Of a stretch of DNA of 64,000 bases, positions 15,487 through 22,373 are shown piece after piece (positions within the stretch are counted from its first letter, which is position 1; every line of letters begins with the position of its first letter). The position numbers were made by a program, and so were the translations under genes. The notes beneath the pieces were generated by a model. The model did not search any database, was not told where the DNA came from, and saw nothing but the letters and a program-made list of their open reading frames with translations. Source of the DNA: Neolewinella litorea. GTDB lineage: Bacteria; Bacteroidota; Bacteroidia; Chitinophagales; Saprospiraceae. The stretch is from positions 1 to 64,000 of the forward strand of contig NZ_SRSF01000004.1 of NCBI RefSeq assembly GCF_004803465.1. The letters are read 5' to 3'.

Positions 15487-16887
15487 GTGCGTAAACTATT
15501 GGTCTTCCTTACCCTGGCCCTGCTCGTGGCCTGCAACACCTACCAACCCCTGGCCCTGCCGGAACCGGAGGAGGCACCCTGGAAGTCCCGGGTGATACCC
15601 CCGAGTCCGCAACCGCAGGACGGCGACCCGGTGGCCGGACTCGATTACCTGATCCACGGCGACTATATCGGCAGCGGCATTCCGCTGGAGATAATGCGTA
15701 AGCAGTCCGACAAAATGCCGCATCTCGACAGCCTCTACCCGCGCAACGCCCTCAACGAGGGGATACCCTACTACATGACGGCCTTCATTGCCCCGAACGG
15801 GGCCGAAACGGTGAACGGAAACTGCTTCACCTGCCACGCCGGGCGGGTGGATGGGCAGCTCGTCTTGGGGCTGGGCAACAGCTTCGCGGAGTGGGAAAAG
15901 AGCATGGTGCCGATGGGGACCATGATGCGCCTGGGCATGGCCGTGAAGTACAAAAAGGAGGATCCGGAAACCGTGGCGTTTGAAGACTTTGGCAAGTACT
16001 TCAAGGAGATGGCCCCGACCGTGAAGGTCACCCAGCCCGGCGCCAACCCGGCCTTCCGCCTCGCCGAGGCCTGCATGATGCACCGCAACCCCGAAGACCT
16101 CACCTACGTCGAGGAGCCGCTCTACGACATGTGGAACTATAACATCGGCACCGACACGCCGCCGCTCTGGCACGTGGGGAAAAAGAACAGCCTGTATTAC
16201 ACGGGCACCGGCCGCGGGAGCATGCCGAAGTTGCTCTTGCAGGCCAGCGTACTCGGGGTGCCCGACAGCAGCCATACCCGCCGGTCGGTAGAGGCCTTCC
16301 GCGACGTGTACGCCTACTTGAGCCAACTCGAACCCCCGGCCTACCCGCAGGCGATCGATGAGCCCCTGGCCCGGCGCGGCGAGGCCATCTTCAACGACAA
16401 CTGTTCCGGCTGCCACGGCACCTACGGCGCGGAAGAGACCTATCCGAACAAGGTCATCAACGTCGACGTGGTCAAAACCGACCGCCTCTACGCCGACTAC
16501 ATCCAGCAATCGGCCATCGTCGACTGGTACAACAGCAGTTGGTTTGCGACCAGTGAGCCGAAATCCTCCTTCGAACCCGTGCACGGCTACGTAGCCCCGC
16601 CCCTCGACGGCATCTGGGCCACGGCCCCGTACCTGCACAACGGCTCGGTTCCCACCGTCTACGAACTCCTGAATTCCGCGGCCCGCCCCGCGCGCTGGAC
16701 CCGCGACGGCCGCTCCACCTCCTACGACCACCGCAAGCTGGGCTGGCAATACGACCCCGCCCCGAAAAACCAAAAGTGGACCTTCGACACCTCGGTGCCC
16801 GGCTACGGCAACGGCGGCCACACCTTCGGCGACAAGCTGAGCGAGGACGAGCGCTGGGCGGTGGTGGAGTACCTGAAGACGCTCTAG
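15487..16887 (+). CDS. Di-haem cytochrome c lipoprotein
   Basis: The chosen start is GTG 15487, which gives a clean lipoprotein signal (RKLLVFLTLALLVAC, lipid-modified Cys near residue 16). The longer frame from TTG 15463 has no support. The mature protein of about 450 residues has two haem c sites, Cys113-Cys116-His117 (NCFTCHAG) and Cys306-Cys309-His310 (NCSGCHGT). A later TAPYLHNGSVPTVYELL stretch is typical of large di-haem cytochromes related to MauG/cytochrome c peroxidase and RoxA-type proteins. It is predicted to be anchored to the envelope and to transfer electrons or act as a peroxidase or oxidase. The substrate is not readable. A strong hairpin follows the stop directly. Confidence 0.85.
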   Translation: MRKLLVFLTLALLVACNTYQPLALPEPEEAPWKSRVIPPSPQPQDGDPVAGLDYLIHGDYIGSGIPLEIMRKQSDKMPHLDSLYPRNALNEGIPYYMTAFIAPNGAETVNGNCFTCHAGRVDGQLVLGLGNSFAEWEKSMVPMGTMMRLGMAVKYKKEDPETVAFEDFGKYFKEMAPTVKVTQPGANPAFRLAEACMMHRNPEDLTYVEEPLYDMWNYNIGTDTPPLWHVGKKNSLYYTGTGRGSMPKLLLQASVLGVPDSSHTRRSVEAFRDVYAYLSQLEPPAYPQAIDEPLARRGEAIFNDNCSGCHGTYGAEETYPNKVINVDVVKTDRLYADYIQQSAIVDWYNSSWFATSEPKSSFEPVHGYVAPPLDGIWATAPYLHNGSVPTVYELLNSAARPARWTRDGRSTSYDHRKLGWQYDPAPKNQKWTFDTSVPGYGNGGHTFGDKLSEDERWAVVEYLKTL

Positions 16888-16917
16888 CCGTTGGACGGTC
16901 CCCCCACCGTCCAACGG
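16888..16917 (+). terminator. Perfect 12-bp-stem hairpin at the cytochrome stop codon
   Basis: CCGTTGGACGGT (16888-16899) pairs perfectly with ACCGTCCAACGG (16906-16917) around a CCCCCC loop, starting at the base after the stop. No T-run follows. Instead GGTTGGACGGTTGGACGG continues as a short direct repeat to about 16937. It could stop or stabilise the transcript. Confidence 0.55.
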
Positions 16918-17031
16918 TTGGACGGTTGGACGGTCCCCTGGTGCGACCACTAAGCCGTCGGACCAGATATCGCCGGAGCAACTTAACTTACGGGAACCAC
17001 GTTCCAATCGAACCAACCAAAACCACCACCC

Positions 17032-17424
17032 ATGGAAACCAAACGACAGCGGCAGGTCGCCGAGCTCATCAAGCGCAACTTCAGCATCGTACTCCAGCAG
17101 GAAGGCCCCTACATTTACGGCGCCCAGCCCCTGGTGACGGTGATGGACGTACAGGTGAGCCCCGACCTCAGTGTGGGCAAGGTGTACCTGAGCATCTGGA
17201 ATACTGACAACAAGCAGGCCGTAATCCTGCAAATGGATGAGGAGCACTCCCGCCTGAAGAGCGCCCTGGCCCACCGCCTGCGCCGGCAGCTGCGCCGTCT
17301 CCCCGACCTATCCTACTTCATCGATGAGACCCTCGACGAAATGAACAAGGTGGACAACATCTTCGAAAAGCTCTACGCCGAGGATCAAATGCCCGAGGGC
17401 CAGCAGGCTCCGAAGGACGAATAA
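17032..17424 (+). CDS. rbfA: Ribosome-binding factor A
   Basis: The 130-residue product matches RbfA, the late 30S maturation factor that binds 16S rRNA. It has an N-terminal RQRQVAELIKRNFSIVLQQ helix, VTVMDVQVSPDLSVGKVYLSIW as the KH-type strand and helix core, and the family signature RRLPDLSYFIDETLDEMNKVDNIFEKL at the C-terminus. The length is normal. ATG 17032 gives the standard N-terminus. It is followed after 12 bp by a rhomboid protease gene on the same strand, with which it probably shares a transcript. Confidence 0.95.
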   Translation: METKRQRQVAELIKRNFSIVLQQEGPYIYGAQPLVTVMDVQVSPDLSVGKVYLSIWNTDNKQAVILQMDEEHSRLKSALAHRLRRQLRRLPDLSYFIDETLDEMNKVDNIFEKLYAEDQMPEGQQAPKDE

Positions 17425-17436
17425 ACCCCGCGCCCC

Positions 17437-18168
17437 ATGCTCAGCAAGCGCAATCTCGGTAACGTCATCCGGTGGCCGCTGGGCCTGCTGGCGGTGATGT
17501 ACGTTGTCTTCATCTTCGACTACTACCTCACGGGCGGACTGCTGAGTGCTTACTACGGACTCCACACCCGCGAGCTGGCCGGCCTGCCCGGCATCATCAC
17601 CGCGCCCTTCCTGCACGGCAGCTGGGGGCATCTGCTGAGCAATACGGTACCCTTCGTCTCGCTGGCCGGATTGCTGGTCTTTTTCTATCCCCGGCTGTGG
17701 CCGCGGGTACTGGCCTCCCTCTGGCTCGGTACCGGGGTGCTTGTATGGGTGCTCGGTCGCCACGTCACCCACATCGGCGCCAGCGGGGTAGTGTATGCCC
17801 TGGCGGCATTCCTGGCCTTCAGCGGCATCTTCCGGCGCGACTTCCGGGCCATAGTCGTGTCCTTGCTCGTCCTCTTTTACTACGGCGGCATGATCGTGGG
17901 CATCCTCCCCGGCGAGGAAGGCGTCAGCTGGGAAAGCCACCTCCTCGGTCTCGTCATGGGCGTCCTGGGCGCTTACGCCTACCGCGGCGAGCGGGAAGAA
18001 CACGAAGTCATCGCCGAGCGCAAAAAGGAAGAAAAAAAGCGCCAACAACGCAAGAAGGAACCCTTCCTGGATACCGACACCTTCGACAAGACCAAAAAGG
18101 AAAGGGACAACGAAGCCTTCTGGCAAAAGCTCAAGGAACTCAGCGAACGCGAACGCCTCCAACGATAG
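17437..18168 (+). CDS. Rhomboid family intramembrane serine protease
   Basis: This 243-residue membrane protein has about six hydrophobic helices between residues 8 and 185. The catalytic dyad is Ser116 in HIGASGVVYAL and His168 in SWESHLLGLVMG. The HGSWGHLLSN motif in the second helix region supplies the conserved HxxxN-type residues. The last 55 residues are highly charged (EREEHEVIAERKKEEKKRQQ) and likely form a cytoplasmic helix. It should cleave transmembrane substrates, which are unknown. The gene sits 12 bp after rbfA, and its stop codon is followed within 6 bp by the first hairpin array. Confidence 0.9.
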   Translation: MLSKRNLGNVIRWPLGLLAVMYVVFIFDYYLTGGLLSAYYGLHTRELAGLPGIITAPFLHGSWGHLLSNTVPFVSLAGLLVFFYPRLWPRVLASLWLGTGVLVWVLGRHVTHIGASGVVYALAAFLAFSGIFRRDFRAIVVSLLVLFYYGGMIVGILPGEEGVSWESHLLGLVMGVLGAYAYRGEREEHEVIAERKKEEKKRQQRKKEPFLDTDTFDKTKKERDNEAFWQKLKELSERERLQR

Positions 18169-18174
18169 TAAAAC

Positions 18175-18356
18175 GCTGCCTCAGTCAGCGCCAGCACAAC
18201 GCTGCCTCGGGCAGCGCCAGTACAATGCTGCCTCGGGCAGCGAAAGCACAATGCTGCCTCAGGCAGCGCCAGTAAGATGCTGCCTCAGGCAGCGCCAGCA
18301 AAATGCTGCCTCGGGCAGCGAAAGCAAAATGCTGCCCAAGACAGCGCCACCACTTA
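18175..18356. repeat. Hairpin array: seven 26-bp units
   Basis: There are seven consecutive units of exactly 26 bp. Each has a 6-bp stem GCTGCC / GGCAGC closed by a 3-base loop (TCA or TCG), then an 11-base linker like GCCAGCAAAAT. The outer units (first and last) carry stem mismatches while the inner five are perfect, as in arrays that grow internally. The array begins 6 bases after the rhomboid stop and ends 46 bases before the stop of the convergent phosphatase gene. There are no unique spacers, so it is not CRISPR. See the sister array at 39575. Confidence 0.85.
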
Positions 18357-18375
18357 AAGGAGGTTGGAACGTCCC

Positions 18376-18396
18376 GGCACCCGCGCGCCGCCGCCC
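18376..18396 (+). repeat. Dispersed 21-bp GC-rich motif, exact copy
   Basis: Identical, in opposite orientation, to 15391-15411 and 42080-42100. It lies between the hairpin array and the stop codon of the phosphatase fusion. Confidence 0.65.
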
Positions 18397-18402
18397 CCCT
18401 CC

Positions 18403-20175
18403 CTACTTCGGGATGCCAAGAGCAGCCAGGATGCGGTGAAAGACCTCCGTATTATCAAACACGCCAGTAAAATTCCGGGCGCCCGGGCCGTAGGCAAACA
18501 GGGGTACCAGGGTGCCCGAATGATCGACGCTCAGAAAATCCGCCCGCACTTCGCCCGCCGCGGAGCCACCGGCAATGCCCAGACCACCGGTTTCGTGGTC
18601 GGCGGTGACGATGACCAGGGTTTCCCCGTCGGCATCGGCGAATCGCAGGGCCTCACCGACCGCCCGGTCGAAATCCAGCAGCTCCTTGACGATGGTTGAA
18701 ATCTCGTTGGCGTGGCCGCCATTGTCGATCTGGGCGCCCTCGACCATAAGGAAGAAAGGGCGTTCGTCCTGACCCAGGACCGACAGGGATTTGGCCACAC
18801 TCTCGGGTAGAAAGGCCTCACGGCCGGCCGCGATGGCCGGCATCTTGTCGGTGCCGTTGAATATGGCTACTGAATGGTCCAGGGTTTCGAACTGGCTCAG
18901 GGAGGTAGGGGTGAAGCGGCCACTGATGGCCTTTTCCAGCCCCTCCCCGCCGGAAATGAAGAACGACAGGTCGCTCCGGACCAGGTCCTCCATAATCTTT
19001 TCGGAGTCGTCCCGTTCGGGCGTGTGGGCGTAGAAGGCCGCGGGGGTGGCCCCGGCAATGCCGTCGGTGGTGATGATGCCCGTGCGGTAGTTGTGATCAC
19101 TGAGGTGCTCGACGAGCGACCGCAACGGTCGGCCGACGGTATCGACCCCGATGGCGCGGTTGTTCGTCTTCACCCCCGTAGCCATGGCGGTGCCGGCCGC
19201 GGCCGAATCGGTAACGGGGTCGTCGGCGGCCGCGGTGCCCACCAGACCGATGTGGGTCAGGCTGGTGATCGACAGGGCTCCCCGGTTGGCCATCCGTGCC
19301 GCGGAAATGTGGGCCAGCCCGTTGCCGTCGCCGATCATCAGGATGATGTTCCGGGGGGAGGCGGAAGCGTCGATCTGGTTCCGGGGGGTATAAGTCGCAG
19401 ACGGGGGATCCGCCGCGTACGTATGCTGGTTCAGCTTGTCTAGAAAGGCCCGGGCCGCGGAGGGTTGGTCGGTATTGATGTAATCCACTCCGAGACGGGC
19501 GTAGGTCGCCCAGGCCGTTTTGGTGTCGGGGGTTGCCCAGAAGCGGAAGGGGATACCGGTGTTTTGCGCCCGCTGGATTACCGAGTCTACCCGGGCCAGG
19601 TCCTGAGCGGTCATCCTGCCGTAGCCGTTCCAGACGGAATACCCGCGGAAGCTCTGACTGATCATCGCCACCCGGGAAAGGTCTACCCGATCAAGGTCCT
19701 CCAGGTTCTGGTGGTCGAAATAGATGAAGTCCGGGTAGTTGGCGTAATCTTCCGGGGGCGGGCGGTTGCCGGAGATGATGAAGGTAACCTTGTCACCCTG
19801 TGCCAGCTCAGGGTAGGCGGCGATCGCGGCAACCACGCGATCCAGGGTAGCGTAGGCTTCGGTCTTCAGGTCGATGAGCAGGCGGACCGGGCGCAGGTTC
19901 CCCTTGCCCGCCAAGCGGGCAAGTTCTTCCAAATAAGTGCCAGAGAAGGTTACGGCAGGGTCGATCTCCTGCCGGGCGTGGGCGACGTACAGAGTATCGT
20001 GGTGCAGGACCAGGTCTGCCTCAATCGAGGCGGCGCCACTACTGTACGCACGCCAAAAGGGTACTTCCTGCAGGTAGTCGTTGTGGGAGTGGACCAGATA
20101 TTCCGTTTGGGCCAGCAGGGTAGTGGCCGCCAAAAGGAACAGGCTTGCGGTCAGCCAGTGGTGGATTGTAGTCAT
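18403..20175 (-). CDS. Phosphodiesterase (PI-PLC/GDPD-like) - alkaline phosphatase fusion
   Basis: The chosen start is ATG 20175, giving 590 residues. A frame to 20571 exists, but its extra N-terminus is unrelated and overlaps the next gene. Residues 1-22 are a signal peptide (ASLFLLAATTLLAQ). Residues 25-250 form a PI-PLC/glycerophosphodiesterase-like barrel with LVHSHNDYLQ (His29, His31, Asn32, Asp33), Glu52/Asp54 and the later DYINTDQP. Residues 272-590 are an alkaline phosphatase domain with metal Asp283 (IGDGNG), Ser324 nucleophile (VTDSAAAGTAMATG) and VTADHETGG near the end. The secreted protein could release phosphate from phosphodiesters in two steps. No Pho-type site was recognised. 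Confidence 0.9.
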   Translation of the reverse strand: MTTIHHWLTASLFLLAATTLLAQTEYLVHSHNDYLQEVPFWRAYSSGAASIEADLVLHHDTLYVAHARQEIDPAVTFSGTYLEELARLAGKGNLRPVRLLIDLKTEAYATLDRVVAAIAAYPELAQGDKVTFIISGNRPPPEDYANYPDFIYFDHQNLEDLDRVDLSRVAMISQSFRGYSVWNGYGRMTAQDLARVDSVIQRAQNTGIPFRFWATPDTKTAWATYARLGVDYINTDQPSAARAFLDKLNQHTYAADPPSATYTPRNQIDASASPRNIILMIGDGNGLAHISAARMANRGALSITSLTHIGLVGTAAADDPVTDSAAAGTAMATGVKTNNRAIGVDTVGRPLRSLVEHLSDHNYRTGIITTDGIAGATPAAFYAHTPERDDSEKIMEDLVRSDLSFFISGGEGLEKAISGRFTPTSLSQFETLDHSVAIFNGTDKMPAIAAGREAFLPESVAKSLSVLGQDERPFFLMVEGAQIDNGGHANEISTIVKELLDFDRAVGEALRFADADGETLVIVTADHETGGLGIAGGSAAGEVRADFLSVDHSGTLVPLFAYGPGARNFTGVFDNTEVFHRILAALGIPK

Positions 20176-20356
20176 ACGTGTAGCCGGTGTCCCGCTAAAG
20201 TACGCGGACAACATCCGATGTCGAAATTGCCGCCCCCCGGCGAAGCGAGGGAAAAGCGCAACACCAATCCCACAACTTAATGACCCAAAGACTGACCTTT
20301 CACTAAAAAATGAAACTTCCCCCGCAACTACCCCCACCCTCAGCCGTTTTCCTCCC

Positions 20357-21499
20357 ATGAACACTGCCGAACTGCTGGAAAAAGGCCTTAACCGCGAATG
20401 GCTCACCGCCGAAGAAGGGGTTTGGCTGCTGGAAAACGCCGCGACCGCCGAACTGATGTACGTCGCCGACCGCCTGCGTTTTGAATCCGTGCCCGAGCGG
20501 ACCGTCACCTGGATCATCGACCGCAACAGCAACACCACCAACGTCTGTATCGCGAACTGCAAGTTCTGCAACTTCTACCGCCGCCCCGGCCACGCCGAGA
20601 GCTACATCACCAGCATCGAGGAGTACAAGCAGAAGATTGAAGAAACCTTCGCCTTCGGGGGCGAACAGCTGCTGCTGCAGGGCGGGCACCACCCCGACCT
20701 GGGACTGAAGTACTACGCCGACCTCTTCCGGAAACTGAAGGAACTCTACCCGAACCTGAAGCTGCACGCCCTCGGTCCGCCCGAGATCGCCCACGTGGCC
20801 AAGCTGGAGGGAATGAGCCACTACGACGTACTGAAGGAACTGCACGCTGCCGGACTCGACAGTCTGCCCGGCGCCGGTGCCGAGATCCTCAGTGACCGCG
20901 TGCGCCGCCTGATCTCCAAAGGGAAGTGCGGCGGCGAGGAGTGGCTCGACGTGATGCGCGCCGCCCACCAGCTCCACATCACCACCTCCGCCACGATGAT
21001 GTTCGGCCACATCGAGACGAACTGGGAGCGCATGGACCATCTGGTCCGGATACGGCAGGTGCAGGGGGAGAAGCCCGAAGGTGCCAAGGGATTCCTCGCA
21101 TTTATCCCCTGGCCTTTCCAGGACGAGGACACCATCCTCAAGAAAATCAAGCGCGCCCGCAACACCGTGACCGGCGACGAATACATCCGCATGATCGCCC
21201 TGAGCCGCATCATGTTGCCCAACGTAGTCAACATCCAGGCCAGCTGGCTCACGGTGGGCAAGCAGGTTGCGCAGTTGTGTCTGCACGCCGGCGCCAACGA
21301 CTTTGGCTCCATCATGATCGAGGAGAACGTGGTGAGCGCCGCCGGAGCCCGCTGGCGATTTACGGCCGACGGCATCCAGGAGGCCATCCGGGAAGCCGGC
21401 TTCCGGCCCCAGCTGCGTACCCAGCAGTACGAGTACCGCGAACTGCCCGCCAACGTCCGCCAGCAACAACTCGATACCGCGGAGCTGATCGTAGATTAG
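20357..21499 (+). CDS. mqnC: Cyclic dehypoxanthinyl futalosine synthase
   Basis: The start ATG 20357 gives 380 residues, the usual length. Earlier in-frame starts run into the divergent gene. The radical SAM cluster is Cys64-Cys68-Cys71 (CIANCKFCNF), followed by LQGGHHPDLGL, GLDSLPGAGAEILSD and TSATMMFGHIE, all characteristic of MqnC within the MqnC/MqnE/CofH group. It catalyses the radical cyclisation step of the futalosine route to menaquinone in the cytoplasm. The other mqn genes are not in the window. The methyltransferase gene follows after 5 bp. No promoter box was seen in the 181-bp divergent gap. Confidence 0.92.
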   Translation: MNTAELLEKGLNREWLTAEEGVWLLENAATAELMYVADRLRFESVPERTVTWIIDRNSNTTNVCIANCKFCNFYRRPGHAESYITSIEEYKQKIEETFAFGGEQLLLQGGHHPDLGLKYYADLFRKLKELYPNLKLHALGPPEIAHVAKLEGMSHYDVLKELHAAGLDSLPGAGAEILSDRVRRLISKGKCGGEEWLDVMRAAHQLHITTSATMMFGHIETNWERMDHLVRIRQVQGEKPEGAKGFLAFIPWPFQDEDTILKKIKRARNTVTGDEYIRMIALSRIMLPNVVNIQASWLTVGKQVAQLCLHAGANDFGSIMIEENVVSAAGARWRFTADGIQEAIREAGFRPQLRTQQYEYRELPANVRQQQLDTAELIVD

Positions 21500-21504
21500 C
21501 CCGC

Positions 21505-22224
21505 ATGAGCAGCGGCACCCTTTACCTCATTCCCTCCACCCTCGGGCCGGGGGCCATCGATACCATTCCCCCACGGACGCTGGCCGCCATCCGGCCGCTG
21601 CGGCACTTCGTGGTGGAGACCGGGAAGGTGGCCCGGGCCTTCCTGAAGGAAGTGCAGCTCGATCACCGATTGCAGGAGTGCCACTACTACGAGCTGAACA
21701 AACGTACCCCCGATGAGGCTTTGCCCGCCCTCCTGGAACCCGCGCTCGCCGGCCAGAATGTAGGCCTGCTCTCCGACGCCGGCGCGCCCGGCGTGGCCGA
21801 CCCCGGGGCCCGACTGATCCTGCTGGCCCACCGACACGGAGTGCGCGTGGTACCGCTGGTGGGGCCCTCCGCCATCCTGCTCTGCCTGATGGCCGCGGGA
21901 CTAAACGGGCAGTCTTTCACCTTTCACGGCTACCTGAGTCCGAAGCGCCCGCAACTGGCCAAGGACCTGAAACGCCTAGAAGCGGAGAGCCGGCGCCACC
22001 AACAAACCCAGCTCTGGATCGAGGCCCCGTACCGCAACCAGGCCACCCTCGAGGTTGCCGTGGAAGCGCTCGCACCGTCTACGCTGTTCTCCGTAGCCGT
22101 CGATCTCACCACCGAAACGGAGTGGGTACGCACCGCCGCGATCAGCGATTGGATCGGGGACGACGCTCCGGCGATCGGTGCCGGCTTACAGAAGCGACCG
22201 GCGATGTTCCTCCTGCTGGCCTAG
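21505..22224 (+). CDS. RsmI-like SAM-dependent methyltransferase (tetrapyrrole methylase fold)
   Basis: The start ATG 21505 gives 239 residues. The fold is that of the tetrapyrrole methylase superfamily. It has an N-terminal GTLYLIPSTLGPG, the family motif LLSDAGAPGVADPGARLI, VVPLVGPSAILLCLMAAGL, and later FTFHGYLSPK and LWIEAPYRN. These resemble RsmI, which methylates the 2'-O of C1402 in 16S rRNA. The N-terminus is shorter than in E. coli RsmI, and the C-terminal small domain is missing, as is typical of the divergent Bacteroidetes version, so the exact target is uncertain. It lies 5 bp after mqnC and probably shares its transcript. Confidence 0.85.
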   Translation: MSSGTLYLIPSTLGPGAIDTIPPRTLAAIRPLRHFVVETGKVARAFLKEVQLDHRLQECHYYELNKRTPDEALPALLEPALAGQNVGLLSDAGAPGVADPGARLILLAHRHGVRVVPLVGPSAILLCLMAAGLNGQSFTFHGYLSPKRPQLAKDLKRLEAESRRHQQTQLWIEAPYRNQATLEVAVEALAPSTLFSVAVDLTTETEWVRTAAISDWIGDDAPAIGAGLQKRPAMFLLLA

Positions 22225-22373
22225 GCCCACCAGCGTAGGCCACGTAAAATCTACGCCATAAATCTCCCCTAAACGCGCTTATCCGGCCACGAGCCGTGAC
22301 CGGACATAACTACCGCATCCGCTAGGGCGTTATCTTTTCCACTTTTCGCCCGCTTCCGGAAAATTGTTTGTCT

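Noticed and set aside
15487-16887. Rubber oxygenase RoxA/RoxB
   Set aside because: The LHNGSVP-type stretch and two haem sites are shared, but the protein is much shorter than RoxA and is a lipoprotein. Only the broader di-haem cytochrome call is justified.
18175-18356. CRISPR array
   Set aside because: The units are contiguous hairpins with a constant linker and no unique spacers, the period is only 26 bp, and there are no cas genes.
20176-20571. N-terminal extension of the phosphatase fusion and of mqnC across the divergent gap
   Set aside because: The two extensions overlap each other on opposite strands. A good signal peptide begins at 20175 and the normal MqnC N-terminus begins at 20357.
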